Below, piece after piece: positions 8,976 through 17,946 of a DNA stretch of 64,000 nucleotides (positions are counted from its first letter, which is position 1; the number at the start of each line of letters is the position of its first letter). Below the pieces are notes generated by a model, which made no database searches, was not told the DNA's origin, and was given only the letters and a program-made list of their open reading frames with translations. This DNA is from an uncultured Flavonifractor sp. (GTDB lineage: Bacteria; Bacillota; Clostridia; Oscillospirales; Oscillospiraceae), in assembly GCA_944385575.1 (NCBI GenBank), contig CALWXT010000001.1:22484-86483 (forward strand). The letters run 5' to 3'. The translations under genes and the position numbers were made by a program.

Positions 8976-9995
8976 GTGGACAATGCCGACCTTCAAAAGC
9001 TGGTTGAAATCGCCAAGATGTATCACATTCAGGATATGAACCAGGAACAGATCGCAAAAGTTTTTGGAATATCCAGATCTGCTGTGTCGATGTGTTTGAC
9101 TGAAGCGAAAAACAACGGGATTATACAGGTACATATCAATGATATGTCTGTAAACAACGAGGAATTGGGCCGCGAGATGGAGGAGTGCTTTGGACTGCGC
9201 AAGTGTATCGTAGTGCCGAGCGGTGCCCGGAACACGGATGTGTTGCTGCGGATTGTGATTTCTCAGGCTGTCCGCTTTGCTGCCGAGGAGCTGTTTACCA
9301 GCCATTCCTCGGTGGGAATTGCATGGGGAACTACGTGCAGCGAGTTCATGCGCTCTTTTCCGGAGGATACCAACCTGTGTGACATCAGTGTGGTGCCACT
9401 GGTGGGCGCTTCGCCTCTGCTTACCCAGGAATATCAATTGAATGAAAGCATTCGTATGTTCGCGGAAAAGATGCGAGGAGTGCCTTTGTTTATTTATTCG
9501 CCCGGGTTAGTTGAAACTTTAGAGGATAAACGCCGCATTCTGGAGAGCAATTTTATGCAGCCGCTGCTGGACAGATGGGGGAATATGGATTATGCCATGC
9601 TGGGGATCGGCAGGCGGAGAGAAAAGGGAGAACTGAGGCTGTTTTACCAGGATGCCGAGAAGCCGGGCAGCGGAAGCCGGCAGCCCAAGCGGAGTACGCA
9701 GACCATGCTTGATGAGATATGCAGCTATTCCGATATGGTTGTGGGTGATATTTGCGCCAGGCAGTTTGATATCTATGGAAGGTTTGCGGACAACGACCAT
9801 AACAACAAACTGATCGGTGTCAGCGGGGAGCAGCTCGGGAAGATCAAGCATGTTCTTGCTGTGGCGGTGGGCAGTGATAAAGTGTTCGCCATTATTGGGG
9901 CGCTGCGGACGAAGACAATTCATTACTTTGTGACAGATGAAAACACGGCAAAATGGGTGCTGGAGATTATGAAGTCTGGAAAGCTGCCATCCTGA
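8976..9995 (+). CDS. SorC/DeoR-type sugar-binding transcriptional regulator
   Basis: A 339-residue regulator with an N-terminal helix-turn-helix (MNQEQIAKVFGISRSAVSMCLTEA) and a C-terminal sugar-phosphate-binding domain (SSVGIAWGTTCSEF and VVPLVGASPL) of the SorC/CggR/LsrR type. Start GTG 8976 has GGGAGGAAAAA upstream; the in-frame TTG at 8949 has no RBS. Such proteins normally repress a neighbouring catabolic operon until a phosphorylated sugar binds. Its position between the dehydrogenase operon and the ABC/aldolase operon suggests it controls one or both. The effector is unknown. Confidence 0.9.
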   Translation: MDNADLQKLVEIAKMYHIQDMNQEQIAKVFGISRSAVSMCLTEAKNNGIIQVHINDMSVNNEELGREMEECFGLRKCIVVPSGARNTDVLLRIVISQAVRFAAEELFTSHSSVGIAWGTTCSEFMRSFPEDTNLCDISVVPLVGASPLLTQEYQLNESIRMFAEKMRGVPLFIYSPGLVETLEDKRRILESNFMQPLLDRWGNMDYAMLGIGRRREKGELRLFYQDAEKPGSGSRQPKRSTQTMLDEICSYSDMVVGDICARQFDIYGRFADNDHNNKLIGVSGEQLGKIKHVLAVAVGSDKVFAIIGALRTKTIHYFVTDENTAKWVLEIMKSGKLPS

Positions 9996-10006
9996 ATCTG
10001 TACGAC

Positions 10007-10038
10007 AAAAAGCGGAGGCCAAATGCCTCCGCTTTTTT
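10007..10038 (+). terminator. Intrinsic terminator after the SorC-family regulator
   Basis: AAAAAGCGGAGGC (10007-10019) pairs with GCCTCCGCTTTTT (10025-10037), followed by a T-run. Confidence 0.92.
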
Positions 10039-10180
10039 GTTGCCTGAAACTGTCACGGATAATATCTGTTCGGTCAATGAAACAATGAGAGGGATTGGGT
10101 ATAAGTTTACTTGTCACCCATAAGAAGCAAAAAGGAAACTATTAAAAATGCACAAAAAATGGAGGTAAAATTAGTCATGA

Positions 10181-10195
10181 CGTTTGACAGAAACG
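10181..10195. promoter_or_regulatory. Operator-like inverted repeat upstream of the -35 box
   Basis: CGTTT-GACAG-AAACG forms a 5-bp inverted repeat with a 5-nt centre, ending 2 bp before the -35 box of the sugar operon promoter. It is a candidate binding site for the SorC-type regulator encoded just upstream; this is inferred from position only. Confidence 0.4.
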
Positions 10196-10197
10196 TG

Positions 10198-10226
10198 TTG
10201 ACGGTGTTCCAATAATTTGCTATAGT
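10198..10226 (+). promoter_or_regulatory. Sigma-A-type promoter of the sugar ABC operon
   Basis: TTGACG (10198-10203), 17-nt spacer, TATAGT (10221-10226), about 130 nt before the binding-protein start codon. Confidence 0.75.
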
Positions 10227-10358
10227 AAAGGCACAGCTAAAAAATGTGATGACAAATGTTTGAAGCGAGCGCGTGAAGAATTGCACTTGGACCAAGGCAA
10301 AGGGATGCACACCTGTTAAAACAACGACCAAACAAAAAATTTCAAGGAGGAAATTGAA

Positions 10359-11459
10359 ATGAAGAAACGGTTACTTGCTTTAACTATGGCGGCGGCAATG
10401 ACTTTGAGCTTAGTCGGCTGCAGCGGTGGGAACGACACTCCGAGCGGGAACACATCCACTCCCAGCGGAGCCACGGAGTCCGGTGGGCTGAAGGGCTCTG
10501 CGGATGAGCTTTACCTGATGAACGTGTTTGTGTCCGGCGTGGAGTACTGGTTCCCGGTGTATGCCGGCATGAAGGACGCTGCAAAGTATCTGGGCGTAAG
10601 CTGCGCCTACGGCGGAACTACAGAGTACGATGCGCAGAAGCAGGTGGATTCTTTCTATGCGGATATGGCGAAGAATCCTGCCGGCATCATTGTTTCCCCC
10701 ATTGAGGAGGCCGCTTTTGCCGCACCCATTGATGCGGCGGTGGAGCAGGGCATTTCTGTTGTGACCTTTGCCTCTGACTCTCCTGATTCCAGCCGGTGCG
10801 CCTACGTGACTTCCGACAATGTGAACGAAGGAAGCATCGCGGCCAAGACGATTTGCGAGGCCATGGGCGGCAGCGGGTCCGTTATGGTTCTGCGCAATCC
10901 CAGCCAGAGCAACCACAATATCCGCTGTGACGCGTTTATCGCCTATGTAGAGGAGAACTATCCGGATATTGAGGTCGTGGCTGACGTTGCCACCAACCAG
11001 AACGAGCAGGCAGGCTACGACGCGGTGATGTCCACCTATCAGAAGTACCCCGATCTGGGCGGCGTCTTTTGTCCCGAGGGCGTCTCCATTGTTGGCGCCG
11101 CTACCGCCGCCAAAGAGCTGAAGGCGACCGGAGCCGATATCAAGTGTATGTGTGTGGATACCAACGACACCCTTCTGGGTATGCTGAAAGACGGCGACAT
11201 GTTCGGCCTGATCTGCCCCGACCAGTACATGCAGGGCTGGCTGAGCATGCTGACCTGCTTCACAGATGCCCACCCCGAACTGGTAAATCCGATGAACGAG
11301 CGGAAAGCCAACGGTGATAATGTCCTGGATGTAACGATTGACAATGGCCTCACCATTGTAACTGCAGAAACCGCAGACTACTACTATTGTGCGGATTATG
11401 CTACTTCTCTGGGCTACAAGGATGTCAATGATATGCTGAGCGCTTATAACGCTGAGTAA
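10359..11459 (+). CDS. Sugar ABC transporter substrate-binding lipoprotein
   Basis: A 366-residue secreted lipoprotein: a basic N-terminus and hydrophobic stretch lead to the lipobox LVGC (Cys21), followed by a Ser/Thr/Gly-rich tether. The mature part is a type I periplasmic-binding fold of the ribose/AI-2 (RbsB/LsrB) group, with DAAKYLGVSCAYGGTTEYDAQ and the second-lobe signature CPEGVSIVGAATAAKELKA. It begins the operon whose next genes encode the ATPase and permease. It would capture a pentose, hexose or related sugar outside the membrane. The exact sugar is not predictable. Confidence 0.92.
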   Translation: MKKRLLALTMAAAMTLSLVGCSGGNDTPSGNTSTPSGATESGGLKGSADELYLMNVFVSGVEYWFPVYAGMKDAAKYLGVSCAYGGTTEYDAQKQVDSFYADMAKNPAGIIVSPIEEAAFAAPIDAAVEQGISVVTFASDSPDSSRCAYVTSDNVNEGSIAAKTICEAMGGSGSVMVLRNPSQSNHNIRCDAFIAYVEENYPDIEVVADVATNQNEQAGYDAVMSTYQKYPDLGGVFCPEGVSIVGAATAAKELKATGADIKCMCVDTNDTLLGMLKDGDMFGLICPDQYMQGWLSMLTCFTDAHPELVNPMNERKANGDNVLDVTIDNGLTIVTAETADYYYCADYATSLGYKDVNDMLSAYNAE

Positions 11460-11467
11460 ATGTCTCT

Positions 11468-11532
11468 GGGCTCCGTACTCTTAAGATCGGGTAGGCGTGA
11501 GCTGTGTACCGATCCAAAAGAGTACGGAGCCC
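11468..11532 (+). terminator. Long hairpin between binding-protein and ATPase genes
   Basis: GGGCTCCGTACTCTT (11468-11482) pairs with AAGAGTACGGAGCCC (11518-11532); the 35-nt interior contains a second helix (GATCGG with CCGATC). With no T-run it probably protects the binding-protein mRNA or reduces read-through, giving more binding protein than ATPase. Confidence 0.6.
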
Positions 11533-11558
11533 TTGCGTTTCGACAGGAGGTATTTGCA

Positions 11559-13100
11559 TTGGAAGAGGTAATGCGGCTGAAGAAGATCTCCAAATCATTT
11601 GGCAGAAACCAAGTGCTCTTTGGGGTGGACTTCAATCTGCGTGCAGGCGAAATCCATGGCATTATGGGCGAGAACGGTGCGGGCAAGTCCACGCTGATGA
11701 ACATTGTCTATGGCAATTTGCGGCCTGACAGCGGAGAAATCTGGATCGACGGTCAAAAGGTGACCATCCATGAGGTGCGGGACGCACAGAAGCTGGGCAT
11801 CTGCTTTGTGCAGCAGGAGATTGCGCTGTGCCAGGATGCAATGGTAGCTGAGAACATATTTATGAGCCGCATCAGCCAGGGAAAAGGGTTCAACTTAAAG
11901 AAAATGGCTGAAGAAGCCAGGCAGCTGCTGGAGCCGCTGTGCCATGGTGCCATTGATCCGTATGAAATTGTGGAGCGGCTCCCCATATCCTGCCAGCAGC
12001 TGGTGGAGATTGCGAAAGCCATTTCCAACAACTGCAAAATTTTGATTTTGGATGAGCCCACATCCTCTCTGTCCGGATCGGAAGCTGACGCGCTGCACAA
12101 GGTGGTGCAGGGCCTCAAAGAAAAGGGGATCGGGGTCATTTATATCACGCACCGCATGTCCGATGTCTTTGAACAGTGTGACCGGGTATCCGTACTGCGT
12201 GACGGTAACATGGTCTCCACAATGGACATCAAAGACGCCAGTGTGCAGGGCCTGGTCAACGATATGGCCGGGCGGGAAGTGGATATTCTTTATCCGGACA
12301 AGGCGGAGCACATATCCAAGAACGACGAGGACGTGGTGCTGGAAGTAACCAATCTCACGGATGCTGCCGGCCGGTTTAAAGATGTGAGCTTCCGGTTGTA
12401 TAAGGGCGAAATTTTGGGTTTCGCCGGACTGCTGGGGGCGGGACGCAGTGAGGTCATGATGGGGATCACCGGCCTGCGGAAGATGTCCGGTGGTTCGGTT
12501 ATATATAAAGGACAGAATATCCTGGGCAAAGCAACTTCGGATATTTTTGAGGACGGCCTGGTCCTGCTGCCTGAGGACCGCAAGGTGCAGGGGCTGTTCC
12601 TGGACATGGATATTGAATACAACACATCAGCGGTATATCTCCGACAGATCACCAAAAGAGGAGCCATTGACCGCGCCGCCGAGCGGGAGCAGGCGGAGAG
12701 AATGTGTAATGCTATGAATGTAAAATGCACGGGGCTCGGCCAGATCGTGCGGAGCCTGTCCGGCGGAAATCAGCAAAAGGTGCTGCTTGCCAAGGTTCTG
12801 GCGAAGAAACCGAAAGTGGTCATCATGGACGAGCCTACACGCGGCGTGGATGTGGGCGCCAAGGCCGAGATCCACCGTTTGCTTCGCCAGCTGACACAGG
12901 AAGGAGTCAGCGTAATCCTGATTTCCTCTGAGCTCAACGAGGTAATCGGGATGAGTGACCGGGTCATGATGATGGACAGCACCGGCTGCCTGGTTGGACA
13001 GGCGGAGGGAGAAGACATCAACTCTGATCACATTATGTATTACATTTCTGATGCATATAAGTACGCGGAAGTGAATCAAGAGGTGAAAGAGCATGAATAA
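11559..13100 (+). CDS. Sugar ABC transporter ATP-binding protein (two ATPase domains)
   Basis: A 513-residue RbsA/MglA-type tandem ATPase that powers uptake from the inner face of the membrane. The first domain has GENGAGKSTLMN (Walker A) and ILILDEPTSSL (Walker B) with a degenerate signature LPISCQQLVEIAKA, normal for this family. The second has the full signature SLSGGNQQKVLLAKVLA and VIMDEPTRGVDVGAKAE. The open frame starts at 11460, but the earlier codons lie inside the intergenic hairpin; TTG 11559 is 8 nt after the perfect RBS AGGAGG (11545-11550). ATG 11571 is a less likely alternative. Confidence 0.92.
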   Translation: MEEVMRLKKISKSFGRNQVLFGVDFNLRAGEIHGIMGENGAGKSTLMNIVYGNLRPDSGEIWIDGQKVTIHEVRDAQKLGICFVQQEIALCQDAMVAENIFMSRISQGKGFNLKKMAEEARQLLEPLCHGAIDPYEIVERLPISCQQLVEIAKAISNNCKILILDEPTSSLSGSEADALHKVVQGLKEKGIGVIYITHRMSDVFEQCDRVSVLRDGNMVSTMDIKDASVQGLVNDMAGREVDILYPDKAEHISKNDEDVVLEVTNLTDAAGRFKDVSFRLYKGEILGFAGLLGAGRSEVMMGITGLRKMSGGSVIYKGQNILGKATSDIFEDGLVLLPEDRKVQGLFLDMDIEYNTSAVYLRQITKRGAIDRAAEREQAERMCNAMNVKCTGLGQIVRSLSGGNQQKVLLAKVLAKKPKVVIMDEPTRGVDVGAKAEIHRLLRQLTQEGVSVILISSELNEVIGMSDRVMMMDSTGCLVGQAEGEDINSDHIMYYISDAYKYAEVNQEVKEHE

Positions 13101-14094
13101 ATCTAACACGAACGGTGCGGCCAGGCTCTTGAAAAAGGCATTGCAGCTGCGCGAGATGAGCCTGATTTTGATTATCGCGATTATGTGCGTGGTCCTGTCG
13201 TTCACAAATCCGTTTTTTGCCACTACGTCTAACCTACAGACGGTGCTGGGCAGCGTGGCTGTGGATGGCATCCTGACCATCGGCATGATTCTGGTCATGC
13301 TGACGGGCGGTCTGGATCTGTCCATCGGCTCCGTGATGTGCATGGGCATGGCCATTGCCGGAAAAGGCATCCAGATGGGACTGCCTGTTGTCGTTGCCCT
13401 GCTGCTGGGTATTCTGGCGGCGGCTGTGAGCGGCCTGCTCGTGGGCCTGATTGTTACCCGGCTGCATCTGTCTCACTTCATCGTCACACTGTGCTTTATG
13501 GGCATTGCCCGCGGCATCGTATATGCCATGACCTCCGGCATTGCCATTTCCCTGATTGCCCAGATGAAGGAGAACCCCGTTCTTTCCTACCTGGGTTCCG
13601 GCTATGTGGGCGGACTGGTCCCCATGTGCTTTGTGGTGTTCCTGATCCTGGCCATTGCCACAGACATTTATACCAGAAAATCTTCCGTGATGCGCAGAGT
13701 CTACTATACAGGCTCCAATGAAATGGCCGCAAAGCATTCGGGCATCAAGACTGACCGGATCAAGGTTGGCGTCTGCGTGGCGTGTAGCGTAATGGCGGGA
13801 ATTGCCAGCATTATTTACATGAGCAAGTATAACGGCGTTACGGTCAGCGCAGGCGAGGGCGCGGAGATGACCGCACTGTCCGCGGCTGTTATCGGCGGCG
13901 TCAGCATGAACGGCGGCAAGGGTACGATCGCGGGCGGCCTGCTGGGCCTTCTCTTTATCGTGCTGATTCAGGACGCGATGAACCTGTTCTCCGTGCAGGC
14001 GTTCTGGCAGGATCTTATCCGTTATCTGATCGTGCTGCTGGCCGTTATCCTGGATGTGCTTCAGGACAAGGCCAGAAAGAAGAAAAATTCCTGA
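13093..14094 (+). CDS. Sugar ABC transporter permease
   Basis: A 333-residue integral membrane protein of the RbsC/BPD_transp_2 family with about eight to ten hydrophobic segments. Conserved segments include LTGGLDLSIGSVMCMGM and ALSAAVIGGVSMNGGKGTIAGGLLG, hallmark loops of this permease class. Its start overlaps the ATPase stop by 8 bp, indicating translational coupling. With the binding protein and ATPase it completes an importer. Confidence 0.93.
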   Translation: MNKSNTNGAARLLKKALQLREMSLILIIAIMCVVLSFTNPFFATTSNLQTVLGSVAVDGILTIGMILVMLTGGLDLSIGSVMCMGMAIAGKGIQMGLPVVVALLLGILAAAVSGLLVGLIVTRLHLSHFIVTLCFMGIARGIVYAMTSGIAISLIAQMKENPVLSYLGSGYVGGLVPMCFVVFLILAIATDIYTRKSSVMRRVYYTGSNEMAAKHSGIKTDRIKVGVCVACSVMAGIASIIYMSKYNGVTVSAGEGAEMTALSAAVIGGVSMNGGKGTIAGGLLGLLFIVLIQDAMNLFSVQAFWQDLIRYLIVLLAVILDVLQDKARKKKNS

Positions 14095-14127
14095 TACTGG
14101 ATCATTAAGCCGTGAGGTGCTGTAATT

Positions 14128-14778
14128 ATGTATGAAAAGGACAAACTGGAAATCATCGAGGTAGCCAATGAGATAAAGCGGATCGGCCTTGTACAGCTGA
14201 CAGGCGGAAACGTAAGCGTGCGGAAGGAAAACGGTGATATCGTGGTCACGCCTTCCGGAATGCCCTACGAGACGATGGTGCCGGATCAGGTGCTGGTGCT
14301 GAACAAGGATGGCGAGATCATCGAAGGGAACCTGCGTCCCTCTGTTGATACCGTCGCGCTCAAGTACATCTACGACCACATGCCCTCCGTCAATGCGATC
14401 ATCCATACCCATCAGCCGTACGCCACTGCGGTGGGGCTGGTGGGGGATGAAATGCCTGCCTGCTGCACGACCCTGTGCAACGTGTGCCTGGGTGCGGTGC
14501 CGGTAGCGCCCTACTCCGCCGCCGCCAGCGAAGAAATGGGAATCCAGACAGTAAACTATATCGGGGACAAGCGGGCTATCATTTTGAAGCACCATGGCGT
14601 GATTGCTGTGGGCCCGACCCTGCATGATGCGGAATGTGCGGCGGTGTATCTGGAAGACGCGGCAAAATGCTACCTGATGGCGAAGGCGGCCTCTCCCAAT
14701 GGTGAGATTGCCTTGATGACCCCTGAACAGGCGGAAGAAGCGGTCAATACGCATAAGACATACGGTCAGAGAAAATAA
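14128..14778 (+). CDS. Class II aldolase/adducin-family protein (fuculose- or ribulose-phosphate type)
   Basis: A 216-residue zinc-dependent enzyme. The motif TGGNVSVRKENGDIVVTPSG binds the phosphate. The zinc ligands are the paired histidines in HTHQPYA and the later His in KHHGVIAVG. Relatives include L-fuculose-1-phosphate aldolase and L-ribulose-5-phosphate 4-epimerase; both reactions would fit an operon that also has an FGGY kinase and a 3-epimerase-like protein. Which of the two it performs cannot be decided without structure-based comparison of the catalytic acid. Confidence 0.88.
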   Translation: MYEKDKLEIIEVANEIKRIGLVQLTGGNVSVRKENGDIVVTPSGMPYETMVPDQVLVLNKDGEIIEGNLRPSVDTVALKYIYDHMPSVNAIIHTHQPYATAVGLVGDEMPACCTTLCNVCLGAVPVAPYSAAASEEMGIQTVNYIGDKRAIILKHHGVIAVGPTLHDAECAAVYLEDAAKCYLMAKAASPNGEIALMTPEQAEEAVNTHKTYGQRK

Positions 14779-14802
14779 CGGCTCTGCATGGTGAGGTGGC
14801 CT

Positions 14803-15441
14803 ATGGCAAAGCGATGGCAGAAGATACTGGTGGCGGCTATTGTGATCCTTGTTGCGGTAGTTGCTGTCGTCCTGTGGCAGGGTGGCCTGGCACGGGGCGG
14901 GGATGACGTGGTTTTGGATACAGGCAAAAGTGTGTTCACCAGGGAACATATACTTGCGCGGATCGACCTGACTTGCCGGAAGTATGGCATGACGTCGGAC
15001 GAACTGTATGAGGACCCCGGTTTTTGGAACCAGATGGTGAACGATATTGTCTTCGAGTACGCCGGAGCCGAGATCGCCAGGGAATATGCTGCCGAGCTGG
15101 GCTTTGAAGACCTGACTTCCGAGCAGAGGGAGGAAGGGGAAAACTACGCCGAGCAGTTTTACGAGCAGATTGCCATGGGAGACATGGATCGGGCTGAGAC
15201 CCTGGCTTCCGTGGGATTTACGGAAGAATCTCTGCTGGTATACGGCCAGAATCAGGTCTACGAAGCCATGCTGAAGGATCTATGGGCCCAATCCATAGAG
15301 CTGTCCCAGGATGCAACGGAAGCGGAATACCAAAAGATGGTCAATTATTCCCAGAAAATGAAGCAAGAGATAGAACATTCAGTCGAAGAAGGCAAAATGA
15401 AGATTGATTTGTCGTCGTTGCTTCAGAGCACAGAGAACTGA
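14803..15441 (+). CDS. Membrane-anchored protein resembling the N-terminal domain of SurA/PrsA chaperones
   Basis: A 212-residue protein with an N-terminal transmembrane segment (about residues 8-25, KILVAAIVILVAVVAVVLW) and an extracellular, acidic, mostly helical remainder. The order of helices (LARIDLTCRKYGMTSDEL, VNDIVFEYAGAEIAREYAAELG) recalls the SurA_N region of parvulin-type foldases, but no peptidyl-prolyl isomerase domain follows. ATG 14803 is chosen because GGTGAGGTGG precedes it; ATG 14788 lacks an RBS. It is unexpected inside a sugar-catabolism operon. The assignment is tentative and no function is claimed. Confidence 0.55.
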   Translation: MAKRWQKILVAAIVILVAVVAVVLWQGGLARGGDDVVLDTGKSVFTREHILARIDLTCRKYGMTSDELYEDPGFWNQMVNDIVFEYAGAEIAREYAAELGFEDLTSEQREEGENYAEQFYEQIAMGDMDRAETLASVGFTEESLLVYGQNQVYEAMLKDLWAQSIELSQDATEAEYQKMVNYSQKMKQEIEHSVEEGKMKIDLSSLLQSTEN

Positions 15442-15485
15442 CCGTGTATGTGCATAACTGCGGGAGAATCCCGCGGCATGCTCTG

Positions 15486-15523
15486 AAGGCAAGCGGATTG
15501 CGTCTGGGCAATCCGCTTGCCTT
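15486..15523 (+). terminator. Hairpin before the 3-epimerase-like gene
   Basis: AAGGCAAGCGGATTG (15486-15500) pairs with CAATCCGCTTGCCTT (15509-15523). The T-run is weak, so it may be an internal attenuator that divides the operon. The 140-bp gap holds no gene. Confidence 0.6.
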
Positions 15524-15580
15524 CCGTAGTTTATCGCTCGCTTATAGCGGGTAATTCGAGAGGGAAAGGGAGAATGTAGT

Positions 15581-16417
15581 GTGGACCGGCTGAAAACGCT
15601 GCCCCTTGGGATATATGAAAAAGCGATTTCCAACCATCTGAGCTGGAAGGAAAAGCTGGAACTGGCGCAAGAGAGCGGCTACGATTATGTGGAAATTAGT
15701 GTTGATGCCACGCCGGAGCGGCTGGAGCGGCTGTACAGTCCCTCGTGTGTTCTGGACCTGCGGCGGGCAGTGGAGGAGACGGGCGTACCCGTCTATACCA
15801 TGGCCCTGACGGCCAACCGGGCTTATCCCCTTGGCAGTGAGGATGATACGGTGCGGGAAAAGGGCCTGGAGATCGTGGAACGGGCTATTGCCTTTGCCGC
15901 TGCCACGGGAATTCGCGCGGTCCATCTTGCAGCTTATGACGAGCACGGGGACCGCTGCAATGCAAACACGCAGCTGCGGTTTAAAGCAGCTATGAACCGC
16001 TGTGTAGAGATGGCGGCGGGCAAAGGCGTGATCCTGGCTCTGGAAACCATGGACACACAGTTTATGGGAAGCTGCACCAATATCATGGCTTTGTGTGAGT
16101 CGATTGATTCTCCCTATCTGCAGTGTTATGCTGATATCGGCAACCTGACTGCATCTGGTATTTCGGTGGCGGAAGATATCAAGCGGGCGGGCAAACATAT
16201 TGTGGGAGTTCATTTGAAAGATTCCAAGCCGGGCGTTTATCGGGATGTGCTGTTTGGACAGGGTATCGTAGACTTTGATTCGTGTCTGCATGCGCTGGAG
16301 GATATAGATTATTCCGGCTTTTTTGTTGCGGAAATGTGGAGCTATGACAATGAGCAATTCCACAGCTATCTTCCCACTGCCAGCAGCTATTTGAGAGAGA
16401 AGCTCGCCAAATATTAA
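15581..16417 (+). CDS. Sugar-phosphate isomerase/epimerase (L-ribulose/L-xylulose 5-phosphate 3-epimerase-like)
   Basis: A 278-residue TIM-barrel of the AP_endonuc_2 (xylose-isomerase-like) superfamily. It begins LGIYEKAISNHLSWKEKL, which closely resembles UlaE/SgbU L-xylulose-5-phosphate 3-epimerases. Metal-ligand positions are visible in LALETMDTQF (Glu), YADIGNLTASG (Asp), GVHLKDSKPG (His) and FFVAEMW (Glu). The start is GTG 15581 with AAAGGGAG upstream. It would convert the kinase product into an isomer of the aldolase/4-epimerase pathway. Confidence 0.87.
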   Translation: MDRLKTLPLGIYEKAISNHLSWKEKLELAQESGYDYVEISVDATPERLERLYSPSCVLDLRRAVEETGVPVYTMALTANRAYPLGSEDDTVREKGLEIVERAIAFAAATGIRAVHLAAYDEHGDRCNANTQLRFKAAMNRCVEMAAGKGVILALETMDTQFMGSCTNIMALCESIDSPYLQCYADIGNLTASGISVAEDIKRAGKHIVGVHLKDSKPGVYRDVLFGQGIVDFDSCLHALEDIDYSGFFVAEMWSYDNEQFHSYLPTASSYLREKLAKY

Positions 16418-16431
16418 GGAGTGTATGTGGC

Positions 16432-17943
16432 ATGCGGTATCTGATGGGCGTAGATGTAGGCGGTTCGGTGGCAAAGGCCGCGATTTACGATATGGACGGT
16501 CGGGAGATCGGCTGTCATGGCATGAGAATGCAGACCCTGACCCCCGAAGCGGGTTTTTGTGAGCGGGACCCGGAGCAGATTCGGGAAAGCATTCTGGACG
16601 CAATAGCTGCGGCCGTGCAGAAGTCCGGCATAGAGGGCAGGGAGATCGGGGCCATAGGCGTAACGGGGCAGGCTAACGGCCTCTATATGTTCCGAAAAGA
16701 CGGAACTCCGGTTTACCCTGCGATCCTCAGCAGTGATATGCGGGCCAAGGAGTATATCAAGCGCTGGAACAAAGACGGCACGCAGGATGATATTCTGCCC
16801 ATGACCCGGCAGGTGCTGTGGGCGGGACAAACGGCGGCGCTGGTGGCTTGGTTTGCCGAACACCGCCCTGAGGTGCTGGAACAGGCAGAGGTGTTCCTGA
16901 CCGCAAAGGACTATGCCCGTTATCTCCTTACGGGACGCTTTGACCTGGAATGCACCGAGGCGTCTTCCACCAGTTTGATGGATCTGTCCACCTGCCAGCT
17001 CAGCGCGGAGATCATGGAGAAGCTGGGGATCGCCCAATACATGGATAAGTTCCCGGCCAGGATTTTGAAAAGCGCCGAGGTGTGCGGCACGGTGACCGCT
17101 TCCTGCGCGCAGAGAACAGGACTGGCTGCGGGAACTCCGGTGGTAGGCGGACTGATCGATACTGTGGCAAGCATCATCTCCCAGGGCATCGTCCATGAGG
17201 AGCAGCTCGGAATGGTTGTGGGTACATGGGGTGTCAATACCTTTATTACCACCCGCCCGCTGTACTCCAAGGACATTTTCAGCGCGTTTTACTATTGCCT
17301 GCCCGGCTACCAGCTTATTCTGGAGGGCAGCCCTACCTCCACGACCAATCTGGAGTGGTTTATCCAGACATTCCTGAAGCAAAAGGGAATGGATTTTGTC
17401 GGATATGATACCATCAATGCCTGGGTGGAAAGCAGCAGCATGAGAAACACCCTGGTGTTTCTGCCGTTTTTGTATGGGACAAACGTAAACATTGACGCAA
17501 AGTCCTGCTTTTTCGGGTTGAAGGGAAACCATGGGATTCCGGATCTGCTGCGCGCCATTTATGAGGGCATCGCTTTTTGCCACCGGTACCATATCGAGCG
17601 CTTGCTGAAGTTCCGCGATATGCCGGAGGTTGTGCGCGTGGCCGGCGGAGGCGCCCGTTCTGCGGTGTGGATGCAGATTTTTGCCGATGTGCTGGGTGTG
17701 CGCGTGGAGGTGTCCCAGGCGGAGGAGCTGGGTGCCATGGGTGCGGCAATGGCTGCTGCGGTTGGTTCCGGGATGTTTGAGAGTTTCCAGGCAGTCAGTG
17801 AGCGATTTACTCACATCCGTCAGACCTTTGGCTGTTCCAGTGAGCGGCATGCCTATTATGAAGAAAAGTATGCGCTGTACTGCAAGCTCCTGGCAGCAAT
17901 GGACCCTTTGTGGAATCAGCTGGATGCGTTGGGGATGAAGTAA
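16432..17943 (+). CDS. FGGY-family carbohydrate kinase (second copy)
   Basis: A 503-residue sugar kinase, distinct from the one at 994-2544. Motifs are MGVDVGGSVAKAAIYDMDG (phosphate 1), AIGVTGQANGLYMF, PVVGGLIDTVASI (catalytic Asp region) and RVAGGGARSAVWMQIFADVL with EELGAMGAAMAA (adenine pocket). It resembles L-xylulokinase (LyxK) and related kinases in layout. It starts 14 nt after the epimerase-like gene and is followed immediately by the metallo-beta-lactamase gene, so all three are probably co-expressed. It would phosphorylate the sugar imported by the ABC system. Confidence 0.9.
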   Translation: MRYLMGVDVGGSVAKAAIYDMDGREIGCHGMRMQTLTPEAGFCERDPEQIRESILDAIAAAVQKSGIEGREIGAIGVTGQANGLYMFRKDGTPVYPAILSSDMRAKEYIKRWNKDGTQDDILPMTRQVLWAGQTAALVAWFAEHRPEVLEQAEVFLTAKDYARYLLTGRFDLECTEASSTSLMDLSTCQLSAEIMEKLGIAQYMDKFPARILKSAEVCGTVTASCAQRTGLAAGTPVVGGLIDTVASIISQGIVHEEQLGMVVGTWGVNTFITTRPLYSKDIFSAFYYCLPGYQLILEGSPTSTTNLEWFIQTFLKQKGMDFVGYDTINAWVESSSMRNTLVFLPFLYGTNVNIDAKSCFFGLKGNHGIPDLLRAIYEGIAFCHRYHIERLLKFRDMPEVVRVAGGGARSAVWMQIFADVLGVRVEVSQAEELGAMGAAMAAAVGSGMFESFQAVSERFTHIRQTFGCSSERHAYYEEKYALYCKLLAAMDPLWNQLDALGMK

Positions 17944-17946
17944 GTG

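Larger units (their letters stand above)
10039..10358. other. Regulatory intergenic region upstream of the ABC operon
   Basis: No gene is seen. It holds the operator-like palindrome at 10181-10195, the promoter at 10198-10226, and about 125 nt of 5' leader ending in the AAGGAGGAAATTGAA ribosome-binding region of the binding-protein gene. Confidence 0.7.

Noticed and set aside
13234-14949. Antisense open frame of 571 codons opposite the permease and aldolase genes
   Set aside because: Composition is shadow-like (His/Gln/Asp rich) while both sense genes have full family motifs.
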